The notes under the pieces are model-generated. The model was not told where the DNA came from. It did not search any database and was given only the letters and a program-made list of their open reading frames with translations. 64,000 nt of DNA from Actinoplanes teichomyceticus ATCC 31121 (GTDB lineage: Bacteria > Actinomycetota > Actinomycetes > Mycobacteriales > Micromonosporaceae), in contig NZ_CP023865.1 of assembly GCF_003711105.1 (NCBI RefSeq), forward strand, positions 5,233,001 through 5,297,000, in the 5' to 3' direction. This document shows positions 26,566 to 34,890 of the stretch, one piece after another. Made by a program: the position numbers and the translations under genes. The first letter of the stretch is position 1; every line of letters begins with the position of its first letter.

Positions 26566-26922
26566 CCCTTCGGCACCGGCCGGCGCCCCACACCAGCAGG
26601 AGCTCCTCGCGCCGCAGCGGGTCGCGAACCCGTCCGCCGGTTCCGCCTCGATCAGCAGCCGGGCCGCCTCGCTCGGCGCCCGGTCGCCGGCCTCGTGCGT
26701 GCACCGGCCGGTGAGCGCCTTGAAGTGGTCCAGGTGGAGCAGCGGCGCCCCGGTGCGGGTGGCGTGCTCGGTCAGGCCGGGCAGCTGCTCGTCGACGTAG
26801 CGGCGGTGGCGCAGCCCGGTGAGCGGGTCGCGGCGCGCCTGCTCGCGGAACCGCTCGGCCTCCCGGCCATCCGCGGCCGGGGGCGCATCACGGCTGTTCC
26901 GGCCATGTCCGGCCGTCGGCAT
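26566..26922 (-). pseudogene. Frameshifted GGDEF-domain remnant
   Basis: Starting near ATG 26922, the frame carries RRDPLTGLRHRRYVDEQLPGL, then GAPLLHLDHFKALTGRCTHEAGDRAPSEAARLL, matching a GGDEF domain's DPLTGLxNRR, DxDxFKxxND and GHxxGD. Residues are lost around LLHLDHF. Past about 26615 the homologous RREELLLVWGAG (GGEEF region) is in another frame, and the rest is missing at the thymidine kinase end. The diguanylate cyclase is therefore broken. A sequencing error could explain the frameshift but not the missing C-terminus. Confidence 0.75.
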
Positions 26923-27015
26923 GATTCCTCCGCTTCGTCGCCTGTGACCCGGCCCGCCGATCATCGTGCGCCGATCCGGCACAGCGGGCAAGGAAACCGT
27001 CACGACTCGTTAAAA

Positions 27016-27038
27016 CCTATAAACCCGATAGGCAATGT
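27016..27038. promoter_or_regulatory. Shared operator copy A
   Basis: CCTATA-N5-GATAGG (one mismatch to a perfect inverted repeat), followed by CAATGT, 72 bp before the lipoprotein start. The same 6-5-6 element plus CAATGT is found at 59178-59200 before a second ABC operon. Confidence 0.7.
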
Positions 27039-27109
27039 ATATTCATCGGCGATCGTCACGCCGCGGATACGCAACGTCGCCGCCTCCGCCGTTCGTTGAG
27101 GGGAAGCAG

Positions 27110-28156
27110 ATGACAGGTCCGACACTGAACCGCCGAACGCTGCTGGGCGGGCTCCTCGGGGTGACCGCGCTCGGCCTGGCCGGATGCGGCGGCGACGACG
27201 CCGCCGCCGCGAACCTGACCGCCTCCGACCCGCTGCCGACCACCGTCGACCCGGCGACCGAGCTGGTCATCTCGATCCACACCACCCAGGTGGCCCTGCA
27301 GGCCGCCGGCGAGATCGACAAGCTGCCCTTCAAGGTCAAGGACTGGCCGAACATCTCCGCCGGCCCGGACGTGATCCAGGGCTTCCGGGCCCGCTCGATC
27401 GACCTGGCCGCCAACGCCGGCATCCCGCCGATCCAGGCCGCCGCGATCAACGTGGACGCCCGGATCGTGGCGGTGCAGACCAAGAAGGAGCCGCAGTACA
27501 CCTACGTCACCGCGCCGGGCAACCCGGTGGCCGGCATCACCGACCTGCGCGGCAAGAAGATCGGCTTCTCGCAGGGCCAGGCGCAGGGCCTGGTGGTCCT
27601 GCGCACCCTCAAGGAGCAGGGCCTGACGCCCAAGGACGTGGAGCTGGTCGCCCTGCCCAGCACCAAGTTCCTGGTCGCCCTGCAGAGCAAGCAGATCGAC
27701 GTGGCGCCGCTGTACGAGCCGTCGATCACCAAGTACCTCAGCGAGTACGGCAAGGACGGCGCCACCCAGTTCCCGATGACCGCGGTGGACTACCTGACCA
27801 TCCTCTGGGCCCCGGGCGAGGTGCTCGCCGACTCGGCCAAGGTCGCCGCGATCCGCGCGTTCATCCCGATCTGGGCCAGATCCACGGTGTGGCGCTGGGA
27901 GAACCAGAAGAAGTGGCTGGACGCGTACTACGTCAAGGACCAGGGCGTCTCGGCGGCCGACGCCCAGCGGATCGGCGCCACCGAACACAAGCCGCACTTC
28001 CCGCGCCGCTGGGACAAGGCGGTGGCCTGGCAGAAGGAGTCCGCCGACCTGCTGGTGGAGGGCGGCTTCATCAAGCCGATCGACGCCGAGAAGCTGTTCG
28101 ACCGGCGTTTCGAGACCATCGCCGCGGACGCGGTGCCCGCCGAGTACCAGGAGTGA
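27110..28156 (+). CDS. ABC transporter substrate-binding lipoprotein (SsuA/NrtA/TauA-like)
   Basis: 348 aa. The signal NRRTLLGGLLGVTALGLAGC has twin Arg and lipobox LAGC, so the protein is exported and lipid-anchored. The mature part shows the NMT1/SsuA fold: GFRARSIDLAANAGIPPIQAA, ITDLRGKKIGFSQGQAQGLV, and LVALPSTKFLVALQSKQIDVAPLYEP. ATG 27110 follows GAGGGGAAG closely. It is first of a four-gene operon with permease, ATPase and LLM monooxygenase, which suggests uptake of an organosulfur or similar small anion cleaved by the monooxygenase. Ligand not determined. Confidence 0.9.
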   Translation: MTGPTLNRRTLLGGLLGVTALGLAGCGGDDAAAANLTASDPLPTTVDPATELVISIHTTQVALQAAGEIDKLPFKVKDWPNISAGPDVIQGFRARSIDLAANAGIPPIQAAAINVDARIVAVQTKKEPQYTYVTAPGNPVAGITDLRGKKIGFSQGQAQGLVVLRTLKEQGLTPKDVELVALPSTKFLVALQSKQIDVAPLYEPSITKYLSEYGKDGATQFPMTAVDYLTILWAPGEVLADSAKVAAIRAFIPIWARSTVWRWENQKKWLDAYYVKDQGVSAADAQRIGATEHKPHFPRRWDKAVAWQKESADLLVEGGFIKPIDAEKLFDRRFETIAADAVPAEYQE

Positions 28157-28158
28157 CC

Positions 28159-29001
28159 ATGGCCACCGAGACGCTCTCCGTCGCCACCCGGCCCCGCTCC
28201 CCCGCGTCACCGGCGCGCCGGGCGCGGCGCCGGCTGGGACCGGGCCGGCCCATCCCGTACGGCCGCCTGCTCGGCCCCGCCCTGCTCGTCGCGATCTGGG
28301 CGGCCGCCTCCGCGACCGGGCTGCTCGACCCGCGCAAGCTCTCCGCGCCGTGGACGGTGGCCGGCACCGCCGCCGACCTGATCTCCACCGGCGCGCTGCA
28401 GGACAACATCCTCGCCTCGCTGGAGCGGGCGGTCTCCGGTTTCCTGATCGGCGCGGTCATCGGCACCGCGCTGGCGCTGCTGGCCGGCACCAGCCGGATC
28501 GGCGAGGCGCTGATCGACGGGCCGATGCGGATCAAGCTGGCCATCCCGACGATCGGCCTGATCCCGCTGCTGATCCTCTGGCTGGGGATCAACGAAGGCT
28601 TCAAGATCACCATCATCGCGGTCGCGGTCGCGGTCTACATGTACATCCAGGTGTTCGCCGGTCTGACCGGCATCGACCAGCGTTACGTCGAGCTCGCCCA
28701 GGTCCAGAACTACTCCCGCTGGGAGTTCCTGCGCCACGTGGTCTTCCCCGGGGCGCTGCCCGGCTTCTTCGTCGGGCTGCGCCTGGCCGTGACCGCCTCC
28801 TGGCTGATCCTGATCACCGTCGAGCAGATCAACGCGCTCTCCGGCGTGGGCTACATGATGTCCCAGGCCCAGCTCTACGCGCAGACCGACATCATCGTCG
28901 TCGGCCTGGTCGTCTACGGCATCTTCGGATTCGCCTCGGACGCCCTGGTCCGCTTCACCGAACGGAGGGTGCTGGGATGGCGGCGCACGCTGACCAGCTG
29001 A
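28159..29001 (+). CDS. ABC transporter permease (SsuC/TauC-like)
   Basis: 280 aa, six hydrophobic segments after a basic leader. The EAA-type loop that contacts the ATPase is AQVQNYSRWEFLRHVVFPGALPGFFVGLRLA. It starts 2 bp after the binding-protein stop, and its last 25 bases overlap the ATPase gene, so the module is co-translated. It forms the membrane channel for the substrate of the lipoprotein upstream. Confidence 0.92.
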   Translation: MATETLSVATRPRSPASPARRARRRLGPGRPIPYGRLLGPALLVAIWAAASATGLLDPRKLSAPWTVAGTAADLISTGALQDNILASLERAVSGFLIGAVIGTALALLAGTSRIGEALIDGPMRIKLAIPTIGLIPLLILWLGINEGFKITIIAVAVAVYMYIQVFAGLTGIDQRYVELAQVQNYSRWEFLRHVVFPGALPGFFVGLRLAVTASWLILITVEQINALSGVGYMMSQAQLYAQTDIIVVGLVVYGIFGFASDALVRFTERRVLGWRRTLTS

Positions 29002-29699
29002 CCGGCGGCGTCCGGATCGAACAGCTCACCCGGCGCTTCGGCGCCAAGACCGTCCTGGACCGGATCGACCTGGACATCGCGCCCGGCGAGTTCGTCGCCC
29101 TGCTCGGGCGCAGCGGCTCCGGCAAGAGCACCCTGCTGCGCGCCCTGGCCGGCCTGGACCACGAGGTGGCCGGCTCCGGCGAGCTGCGGATCCCCGGCCG
29201 GGTGTCGGTGGTCTTCCAGGACTCGCGGCTGCTGCCCTGGCGCCGCGTGCTGGACAACGTGATCCTGGGGCTGCGCGCGCCGGACGCCCGGCAGCGCGGC
29301 GTCGAGGCACTGGCCGAGGTGGGCCTGGCCGGACGCGAACGCGCCTGGCCCAACCAGCTCTCCGGCGGCGAGCAGCAGCGCGTCGCGCTGGCCCGCTCGC
29401 TGGTCGGCGACCCGGAGCTGCTGCTGGCCGACGAGCCGTTCGGCGCGCTGGACGCGCTCACCCGGATCCGTATGCACGACCTGCTGCGCGCGCTGTGCAA
29501 ACGGCACCAGCCGGCGGTGCTGCTGGTGACCCACGACGTGGACGAGGCGGTGCAGCTCGCCGACCGGATCGTGGTGCTGGACGGCGGGCACATCTCGCTG
29601 GACCTGCGCCCCGGCCTGCCGGAGTCGCGGTCCCCGCGTGACCCGGGCTTCCAGGAGGCCCGCGAACTACTGCTCAAGGCCCTGGGGGTGTCCGAATGA
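28977..29699 (+). CDS. ABC transporter ATP-binding protein (SsuB/TauB-like)
   Basis: 240 aa. Walker A GRSGSGKST, Q-loop VVFQDSRLLPWRRVLDNV (the LLPW motif is typical of the nitrate/sulfonate/taurine class), signature LSGGEQQRV, Walker B LLLADEPFGALD and H-loop LLVTHDVDEAVQLADR are all intact. ATG 28977 lies 7 bp after GGAGGG, inside the permease gene. Its stop overlaps the monooxygenase start (ATGA). Confidence 0.94.
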   Translation: MAAHADQLTGGVRIEQLTRRFGAKTVLDRIDLDIAPGEFVALLGRSGSGKSTLLRALAGLDHEVAGSGELRIPGRVSVVFQDSRLLPWRRVLDNVILGLRAPDARQRGVEALAEVGLAGRERAWPNQLSGGEQQRVALARSLVGDPELLLADEPFGALDALTRIRMHDLLRALCKRHQPAVLLVTHDVDEAVQLADRIVVLDGGHISLDLRPGLPESRSPRDPGFQEARELLLKALGVSE

Positions 29700-31018
29700 C
29701 CCGGCAGCTGCACCTGAACGCGTTCCTGATGACGGTCGGTCACCACGAGGCGGCCTGGCGGCTGCCGGAGAGCGACCCGTTCGCGCACCTGGACCTCCAG
29801 CACTACGTCCGGCTGGCCCGGATCGCCGAGCGCGGCCGGCTCGACTCGCTGTTCCTGGCCGACACCCCGGCGCTGTGGAACAGCATCGGGCGCCGGCCGT
29901 CCGGCGGGCTGGAACCGACCGTGCTGCTCACCGCCCTGGCCACCGCCACCGAGCACATCGGCCTCATCGCCACCGCGTCGACCAGCTACAACGAGCCGTA
30001 CAACCTGGCCCGGCGGTTCGCCTCGCTGGACCACATCAGCGGCGGCCGGGCCGGGTGGAACGTGGTGACCACGGCGGGGCCGGACGCGGCGCGCAACTTC
30101 AACCTGGACGACCAGCCCGCGCACCGGGACCGCTACGAGCGGGCCGCCGAGTTCATCGAGGTGTCCCGCAAGCTCTGGGACAGCTGGGAGGACGACGCGG
30201 CGCTGGGCGACAAGGCGAACGGCGTCTGGGGCGACGACTCGAAGATCCACCCGGCCGGGCACGAGGGCCGGTACTTCCGGGTGGCCGGGGCGCTGAACGT
30301 GCCCCGCCCGCCGCAGGGCCACCCGCTGCTGGTCCAGGCCGGGTCCTCGGCCGACGGCCGGGAGCTGGCCGCCAGGTACGCCGACGCGGTGTTCACCGCC
30401 CAGCAGACCCTGGCCGACGCGCAGGCGTTCTACGCCGACCTCAAGCGGCGCGCGCTGGCCGAGGGCCGGGATCCGGACACCATCAAGATCCTGCCGGGCA
30501 TCGTCCCGGCGATCGGGTCCACCGAGGCCGAGGCCCTCGCCCTGGAGGAGGAGCTGGACCGGCTGATCAGGCCGGAGTACGCGCTGCGCCAGCTCGCCAC
30601 GACGCTGCGGGTCGACCCGGCCGATCTGCACCTGGACCGGGAGCTGCCGGACGACCTGCCCGCCGAGGACGAGATCGAGGCCGCCAAGAGCCGGTACACC
30701 CTGATCGTGGAGCTGGCGCGGCGGGAGCGGCTGACCGTACGACAACTGATCGGGCGGCTCGGCGGCGGGCGCGGGCACCGCACCTTCGCCGGCACCCCGG
30801 AGCAGGTGGCCGACGCGATCCAGCACTGGTTCGACAACGGCGCCGCGGACGGCTTCAACATCATGGCGCCGGTGCTGCCGGCCGGGCTGGAGCTCTTCGT
30901 CGAGCACGTGGTCCCGCTGCTGCAGCGGCGCGGCCTGTTCCGCACCGAGTACACCACCGGCACGCTGCGCGAGCACTACGGGCTACCGCGGCCCGCGGCG
31001 GTGCTGGCGGGAGCCTGA
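29696..31018 (+). CDS. LLM-class flavin-dependent monooxygenase (NtaA/SnaA/DszA family)
   Basis: 440 aa. The N-terminus LHLNAFLMTVGHHEAAWRLPESD and ARIAERGRLDSLFLADTPAL are characteristic, as are PTVLLTALATATEHIGLIATASTSYNEPYNLARRFASLDHISGGRAGWNVVT and RDRYERAAEFIEVSRKLWDSWE. Relatives use FMNH2 from a separate reductase to cleave C-S, C-N or similar bonds in sulfonates, sulfones or chelators. With the coupled SsuABC-like importer it probably releases sulfur or nitrogen from an imported compound. No flavin reductase gene is nearby. A very strong hairpin begins at its last codons. Confidence 0.92.
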   Translation: MTRQLHLNAFLMTVGHHEAAWRLPESDPFAHLDLQHYVRLARIAERGRLDSLFLADTPALWNSIGRRPSGGLEPTVLLTALATATEHIGLIATASTSYNEPYNLARRFASLDHISGGRAGWNVVTTAGPDAARNFNLDDQPAHRDRYERAAEFIEVSRKLWDSWEDDAALGDKANGVWGDDSKIHPAGHEGRYFRVAGALNVPRPPQGHPLLVQAGSSADGRELAARYADAVFTAQQTLADAQAFYADLKRRALAEGRDPDTIKILPGIVPAIGSTEAEALALEEELDRLIRPEYALRQLATTLRVDPADLHLDRELPDDLPAEDEIEAAKSRYTLIVELARRERLTVRQLIGRLGGGRGHRTFAGTPEQVADAIQHWFDNGAADGFNIMAPVLPAGLELFVEHVVPLLQRRGLFRTEYTTGTLREHYGLPRPAAVLAGA

Positions 31019-31072
31019 CGAGATCGGAGGAAACCCCGGCGGCGCCGGGGTTTCCTCGGCCCATCTCGTCAG
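31015..31072 (+). terminator. Two-tier perfect hairpin at the operon end
   Basis: Outer arms CTGACGAGAT (31015-31024) and ATCTCGTCAG (31063-31072) enclose inner arms GAGGAAACCCCGGC (31027-31040) and GCCGGGGTTTCCTC (31044-31057) with a 3-base loop. The outer left arm includes the monooxygenase stop codon. There is no T-run. Confidence 0.8.
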
Positions 31073-31224
31073 CCGCGGATGTCCTGCGGTCCCACGACCG
31101 GGTCCGGTCCGGCGAGTTGATGCCCCGGGCCACCCCGGACGTCCGGGAGCATCGACGAGCCCCGTCCGCTTCGGACAAGCGTTCCGCATCACGGGCCGAG
31201 GTTTCAGCGCAGCGCCTGCTGAAC

Positions 31225-31401
31225 GGCCGTATCGCTATCTTGTCGCGCAGCGGCTGTCCACCACCCGTCGGCGACGACCGGATGATTGTGGTCGGCGACG
31301 ACGGCATCCTGGAGCACGGCAACCACGACGAGCTGATCTCGGCCAGCGGACGCTACGCCGGCATGTACGCCACGGAGGAGCGGCTCGCGGCTGGCTCTTG
31401 A
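31225..31401 (+). pseudogene. C-terminal remnant of an ABC exporter ATPase
   Basis: The last 58 codons of an otherwise unrecognisable frame read GRIAILSRSG, then DDRMIVVGDDGILEHGNHDE and LISASGRYAGMY, matching the end of an ABC exporter (DRIxVLDDGRIxExGxHDEL...GRYAxLY). No Walker A, signature or membrane part precedes it. It marks the left end of a lower-GC, rearranged patch. Confidence 0.75.
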
Positions 31402-31581
31402 AGGCGACCGACCGGGCCTCTACAACAGGTCGGGCGCTGTAGCCGCACCTCAATCAAGACGTCGCATGGCACGACCTGTTCGCCAGGATGACCGCCGCAC
31501 GAAGATTGTTCTCCGAGCACCCCGCTGACCTCGTCCGCGTCGCGCTGGGTGCAACCCGAACCGGTTGAGTAAGATTCATCC

Positions 31582-33030
31582 ATGCTCACCCGGCTTGAGG
31601 TTCAAGGTTTCAAAAACCTCCTCGACGTACGCATCGATTTCGGCCCTTTTACGTGCATCGCCGGCGCCAACGGTATCGGAAAGTCCAATGTCTTCGACGC
31701 CATTGAATTCCTTTCATATCTGGCCAGCGACTCCCTGGTTGAAGCATCGCAGCGAGTGCGGGGGGCATTAGGAAACCAGGGCAGCACCTCAGGCATTCGA
31801 GGCAGCGACCCCCGAGACCTCTTCTGGGATGGATATCGGGACCACCAGCGGAAGATACGACTCGCTGCAGAAATGATTGTCCCAGCCGAGGTCGAGGACG
31901 ATCTCGGTGCATCCGCCAAGGCAACGACCACCTTCCTGCGCTACGAGGTAACCCTGGGGTACTCACCTCCAGAAGGAGAAGGCAGCACCGGAAGACTGAC
32001 CCTCCTCGAAGAGGGATTGAGGCATATAAATCGCGGTGAAGCGGCTCAGCACCTACGTTTCAAGCACAACGCCAGAAGCTTCCGGAACAGCGTTCTTGTC
32101 GGACAACGCCGCGGCGGCGCATATCTGTCCACCGAACACCGCGACAGTGGCACGGTAATCAATGTTCATGGCGATGGCGGCAGCTTCGGCAGGCCGCAAC
32201 CCCGAGCCGCAGCACGAGCCGGAAGAACTGTGCTGAGCACAGTCACCACGAACGACTATCCGACCATTCTGGCAGCCCGGCGCGAGATGCAAAGTTGGCG
32301 ACGGCTTGCTCTCGAACCCTCGGCGCTACGCGCGCCCGACAACCTCATCGACCCGCGCTCTCTAGCCACTGACGGTAGGCACTTGGCAGCCACCCTGTTT
32401 CGCATCGCGAATGAGAAGGACCCGGTCACCGGCAGAGCTGACCCGGAGGCCGTGTACGCCCGCGTCGCAGGACGCCTGTCAGACCTCATCGGCGTGGGCG
32501 TCGAGGGTATTCATGTGGAACTCGATCAAGTGCGCGAGGTGTTCACACTGTTCCTTCAAGAGAAAGGCGGATTGCGCCTGCCCGCGCGAGCACTTTCCGA
32601 AGGAACTCTTCGGTTTTTGGCGCTCTGCGTACTACTCGAAGACCCGAGTTTCGTCGGCCTGATCTGCATGGAGGAACCCGAGAATGGCATACATCCGGCA
32701 AATCTGCCAGCCATGCTGGATCTGATTCGTGACCTAGCCGTTGATCCGACCGCAGTTCCGGACGCAACCAACCCTTTCCGTCAAGTCATCGTCAACACCC
32801 ATTCACCGGGCGTTGTTCAACTCTGCAATACAGACGATCTGCTGCTCGCCGAGGTCAGACAGCACAAGGTCACGACCAGCAACACCGCACGAGCATTAAC
32901 GCTTCTCCCATATACAGGCTCCTGGAGGGAGACACCCTCTCGCTCGACTTTCACCACGGCTGACGTAGTTTACTATCTGACTGCGCCCGTGGGCGCTCAG
33001 CTCACCCTACCGCTGGGGATTTCAGGATGA
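31582..33030 (+). CDS. AAA_21/RecF-like ATPase, probable phage-defence or toxin-system ATPase
   Basis: 482 aa. It opens LTRLEVQGFKNLLDVRIDFG, typical of SMC/RecF/OLD-like ATPases, with Walker A GANGIGKSN (28-36). An ABC-type signature region is LPARALSEGTLRFLALCVLL, Walker B LICMEEPENGIHPANL, and the H-motif VNTHSPGVVQL. Base composition is clearly lower in GC than neighbours, pointing to transfer. The stop overlaps an ATG (ATGA) of a partner gene that is broken. Paired ATPases of this kind usually control an adjacent effector (AbiL-, PARIS- or RloAB-like); which one is not decidable. Confidence 0.8.
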   Translation: MLTRLEVQGFKNLLDVRIDFGPFTCIAGANGIGKSNVFDAIEFLSYLASDSLVEASQRVRGALGNQGSTSGIRGSDPRDLFWDGYRDHQRKIRLAAEMIVPAEVEDDLGASAKATTTFLRYEVTLGYSPPEGEGSTGRLTLLEEGLRHINRGEAAQHLRFKHNARSFRNSVLVGQRRGGAYLSTEHRDSGTVINVHGDGGSFGRPQPRAAARAGRTVLSTVTTNDYPTILAARREMQSWRRLALEPSALRAPDNLIDPRSLATDGRHLAATLFRIANEKDPVTGRADPEAVYARVAGRLSDLIGVGVEGIHVELDQVREVFTLFLQEKGGLRLPARALSEGTLRFLALCVLLEDPSFVGLICMEEPENGIHPANLPAMLDLIRDLAVDPTAVPDATNPFRQVIVNTHSPGVVQLCNTDDLLLAEVRQHKVTTSNTARALTLLPYTGSWRETPSRSTFTTADVVYYLTAPVGAQLTLPLGISG

Positions 33031-33228
33031 CGGAGCGCCTGTACAAGGGAATTTTCATCTGCAGAAGTGACTGGCAGGCGTCGCGACCGCGTAGCCAACC
33101 GCTTCAACCAGAACCGTAGACAGCTACTAGAGAGACTTGATCGGAACGGGCCCGTCACACGACTGCAAAGTTGGCAGAACCTGCTAATCGACATTGACCG
33201 TGTCCTTGAGCAATGGGGTCTTTCATAG
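33027..33228 (+). pseudogene. Broken partner gene of the ATPase
   Basis: ATG 33027 overlaps the ATPase stop but the frame (MTERLYKGIFICRSDW...) ends after 30 codons. From 33064 another frame reads RRRDRVANRFNQNRRQLLERL and SWQNLLIDIDRVLEQWGLS to TAG 33228, resembling the C-terminus of a coupled gene. The middle appears deleted. The original effector is not identifiable; DUF4276/RloB-like is a guess. Confidence 0.55.
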
Positions 33229-33343
33229 ACGTATGACATCTGCCCCTGCTCCAATGACCGGAGGTACACCCAACATTCTATCGGCTGGCTGTCCGGCTCG
33301 AGACAAGTTGCAATCCTTGCCCAACTGCCCTCTTGCGTTGGCT

Positions 33344-33844
33344 CTACCTCGACGATGGGGTTGTGTCGCTCTCGGTCTCTTCGACCGGCGCGAGGAAGGC
33401 GAAGACGCGCATCCCGACCGGGCCGGTGGGCAGCGGCGGCTCGGCCGCGGCGGTCACCCGCATCCCGGCCGCCCACGGCTCGCCGTCCCGGAACACCTCG
33501 TTGGTCAGCATCCGGCCGCCCTGGTGGGCGGTGAAGAACCGCAGCGCGTGCACCGCCCGGCTCAGCGGCTCCTCGTCGAGCGCGGCGAGGAGCCGGTCGA
33601 ACAGCGGCTCGGCGGACGGCACCGGCCCGGTGGCGAACAGGTCGACCTGCGCGCCGAGCAGGATCTCGAACTCGCCGCTGGGGTGGCTGCGGCGTTCCAC
33701 GTGCACGTGCTCGGCGGCAGCGGCTCGGCCAGCGTGATCGACCCCGGGGCGAGGCGGCCAGTTCGGCGCCGCCGCGCAGGGCCCGGCGGACGGCGCGGCC
33801 GCTCCCGCGCGGAACGCCGTGACCGCGACCGCCTCGTCGAACAT
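33344..33844 (-). CDS. Hypothetical protein
   Basis: About 166 aa from ATG 33844 (the frame is open 16 codons further). The C-terminal two thirds look like a globular domain: FEILLGAQVDLFATG, PLFDRLLAALDEEPLSRAVHALRFFT and MLTNEVFRDGEPWAAGMRVTA. The N-terminal 50 residues are Ala/Pro-rich and less convincing, so a frameshift there is possible. I do not recognise the family. It is the first high-GC gene to the right of the lower-GC patch. Confidence 0.5.
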   Translation of the reverse strand: MFDEAVAVTAFRAGAAAPSAGPCAAAPNWPPRPGVDHAGRAAAAEHVHVERRSHPSGEFEILLGAQVDLFATGPVPSAEPLFDRLLAALDEEPLSRAVHALRFFTAHQGGRMLTNEVFRDGEPWAAGMRVTAAAEPPLPTGPVGMRVFAFLAPVEETESDTTPSSR

Positions 33845-33998
33845 CGCGTGAGCGTACCGTCCGGCCGCTCGTCCGCAACCCTGCGGAGGCACCGGCCCGA
33901 GGCGCCACCCCCGGGCCGGTCAGCGCCGAGGATGCAGTTTTCCCCGGACGACTGGCGGGGAGTAGCGCACGGCCGCGCCGATGCGCCAGGCTGCGATC

Positions 33999-34853
33999 AT
34001 GACCGCTTCCGTGCTACGCGCGCTGCTCGCCGCCGACCGGGTCACGCACGTGCCCGGTGTCCACGACCCGCTGACCGCGTCGCTCGCGGTGGCCGCCGGG
34101 CACGGGGTGGTGCACCTGTCCGCGGCCGCCGTCTCCGCCACCATGCTGGGCCGCCCCGACCTGGGCCTCGTTCCCACGACGCAGATCGCCGACCGGGCGT
34201 CCACGCTGGAACCGGCCCTGCACGGGGTTCCGCTGCTGGCCGACGCGGACACCGGCTACGGCAGCCCCCGGGACGCGGTGTGGACCGGGCTGGCCTACAG
34301 CCGGGCCGGCATCGCCGGACTGATCCTGCGCGACCGGGTGGGTGCGGCACGTCCGGGGCTCGTCGACGCCGGCCTGGCCGCCGCCACGATCGAGGCGCTG
34401 GCCGGGGAGGTCCCGCAGCTGGCGGTGATCGCCCGGACCGGGGCGTACGCCGTGGACGGGGTGGCCGGCACGATCGAGCGCGGCCGGGCGTACGCGCACG
34501 CCGGCGCCGCCGCGGTCTGTCCCGACGGCGTACCGGACCTGGCCGGGCTCACCGCCGTCCACCGGGCTCTTCCCGGCGTGCCGCTGGTGGTCGAGCGCAG
34601 CGAGGCGGCGCCGTACCGTCCGGACCTGAGCGACGCGGATCTGGCCGCGGCCGGGGTCCGCCTGGTCCTGCACCCGCTCACCGCCCTGCTGGCCGCCATC
34701 CGCGCGGCGTCGGCCGCCTACCGGGTGCTCGCCGAGTCCGGTGACGTGGCGCCGATCGACCGGATGCCGTGGGCGGTCGTCACCGCGCTGGCCGCCGGCA
34801 CCGAGACGACCGGCTCGAACGGCCGCCAGGTCCCCGGGAACCTGCAGACCTGA
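33999..34853 (+). CDS. Isocitrate lyase/PEP mutase-superfamily protein
   Basis: About 284 aa, a TIM-barrel of the ICL/PEPM superfamily: FVPG-like HVPGVHDPLTASLAVAAGHG, the Mg-binding PLLADADTGYGS, AGIAGLILRDRVG, and AYAHAGAAAVCPDGV. The loop after the third strand lacks the catalytic KRCGH of (methyl)isocitrate lyases; the equivalent region reads RDRVGAARPG, so lyase activity of that type is unlikely. A PEP mutase, oxaloacetase or carboxyvinyl-phosphonate type reaction remains possible. ATG 33999 is preferred over ATG 33981. It converges with acyl-CoA oxidase. Confidence 0.8.
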   Translation: MTASVLRALLAADRVTHVPGVHDPLTASLAVAAGHGVVHLSAAAVSATMLGRPDLGLVPTTQIADRASTLEPALHGVPLLADADTGYGSPRDAVWTGLAYSRAGIAGLILRDRVGAARPGLVDAGLAAATIEALAGEVPQLAVIARTGAYAVDGVAGTIERGRAYAHAGAAAVCPDGVPDLAGLTAVHRALPGVPLVVERSEAAPYRPDLSDADLAAAGVRLVLHPLTALLAAIRAASAAYRVLAESGDVAPIDRMPWAVVTALAAGTETTGSNGRQVPGNLQT

Positions 34854-34863
34854 CCCGACCCGC

Positions 34864-34887
34864 CGCCGCCCCGGCCCGGGGGCGGTG
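34864..34887. terminator. Hairpin between convergent genes
   Basis: Arms CCGCCCC (34866-34872) and GGGGCGG (34879-34885), loop of 6, extended by a G-T and a C-G pair. It could serve both convergent genes. Confidence 0.5.
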
Positions 34888-34890
34888 CGG

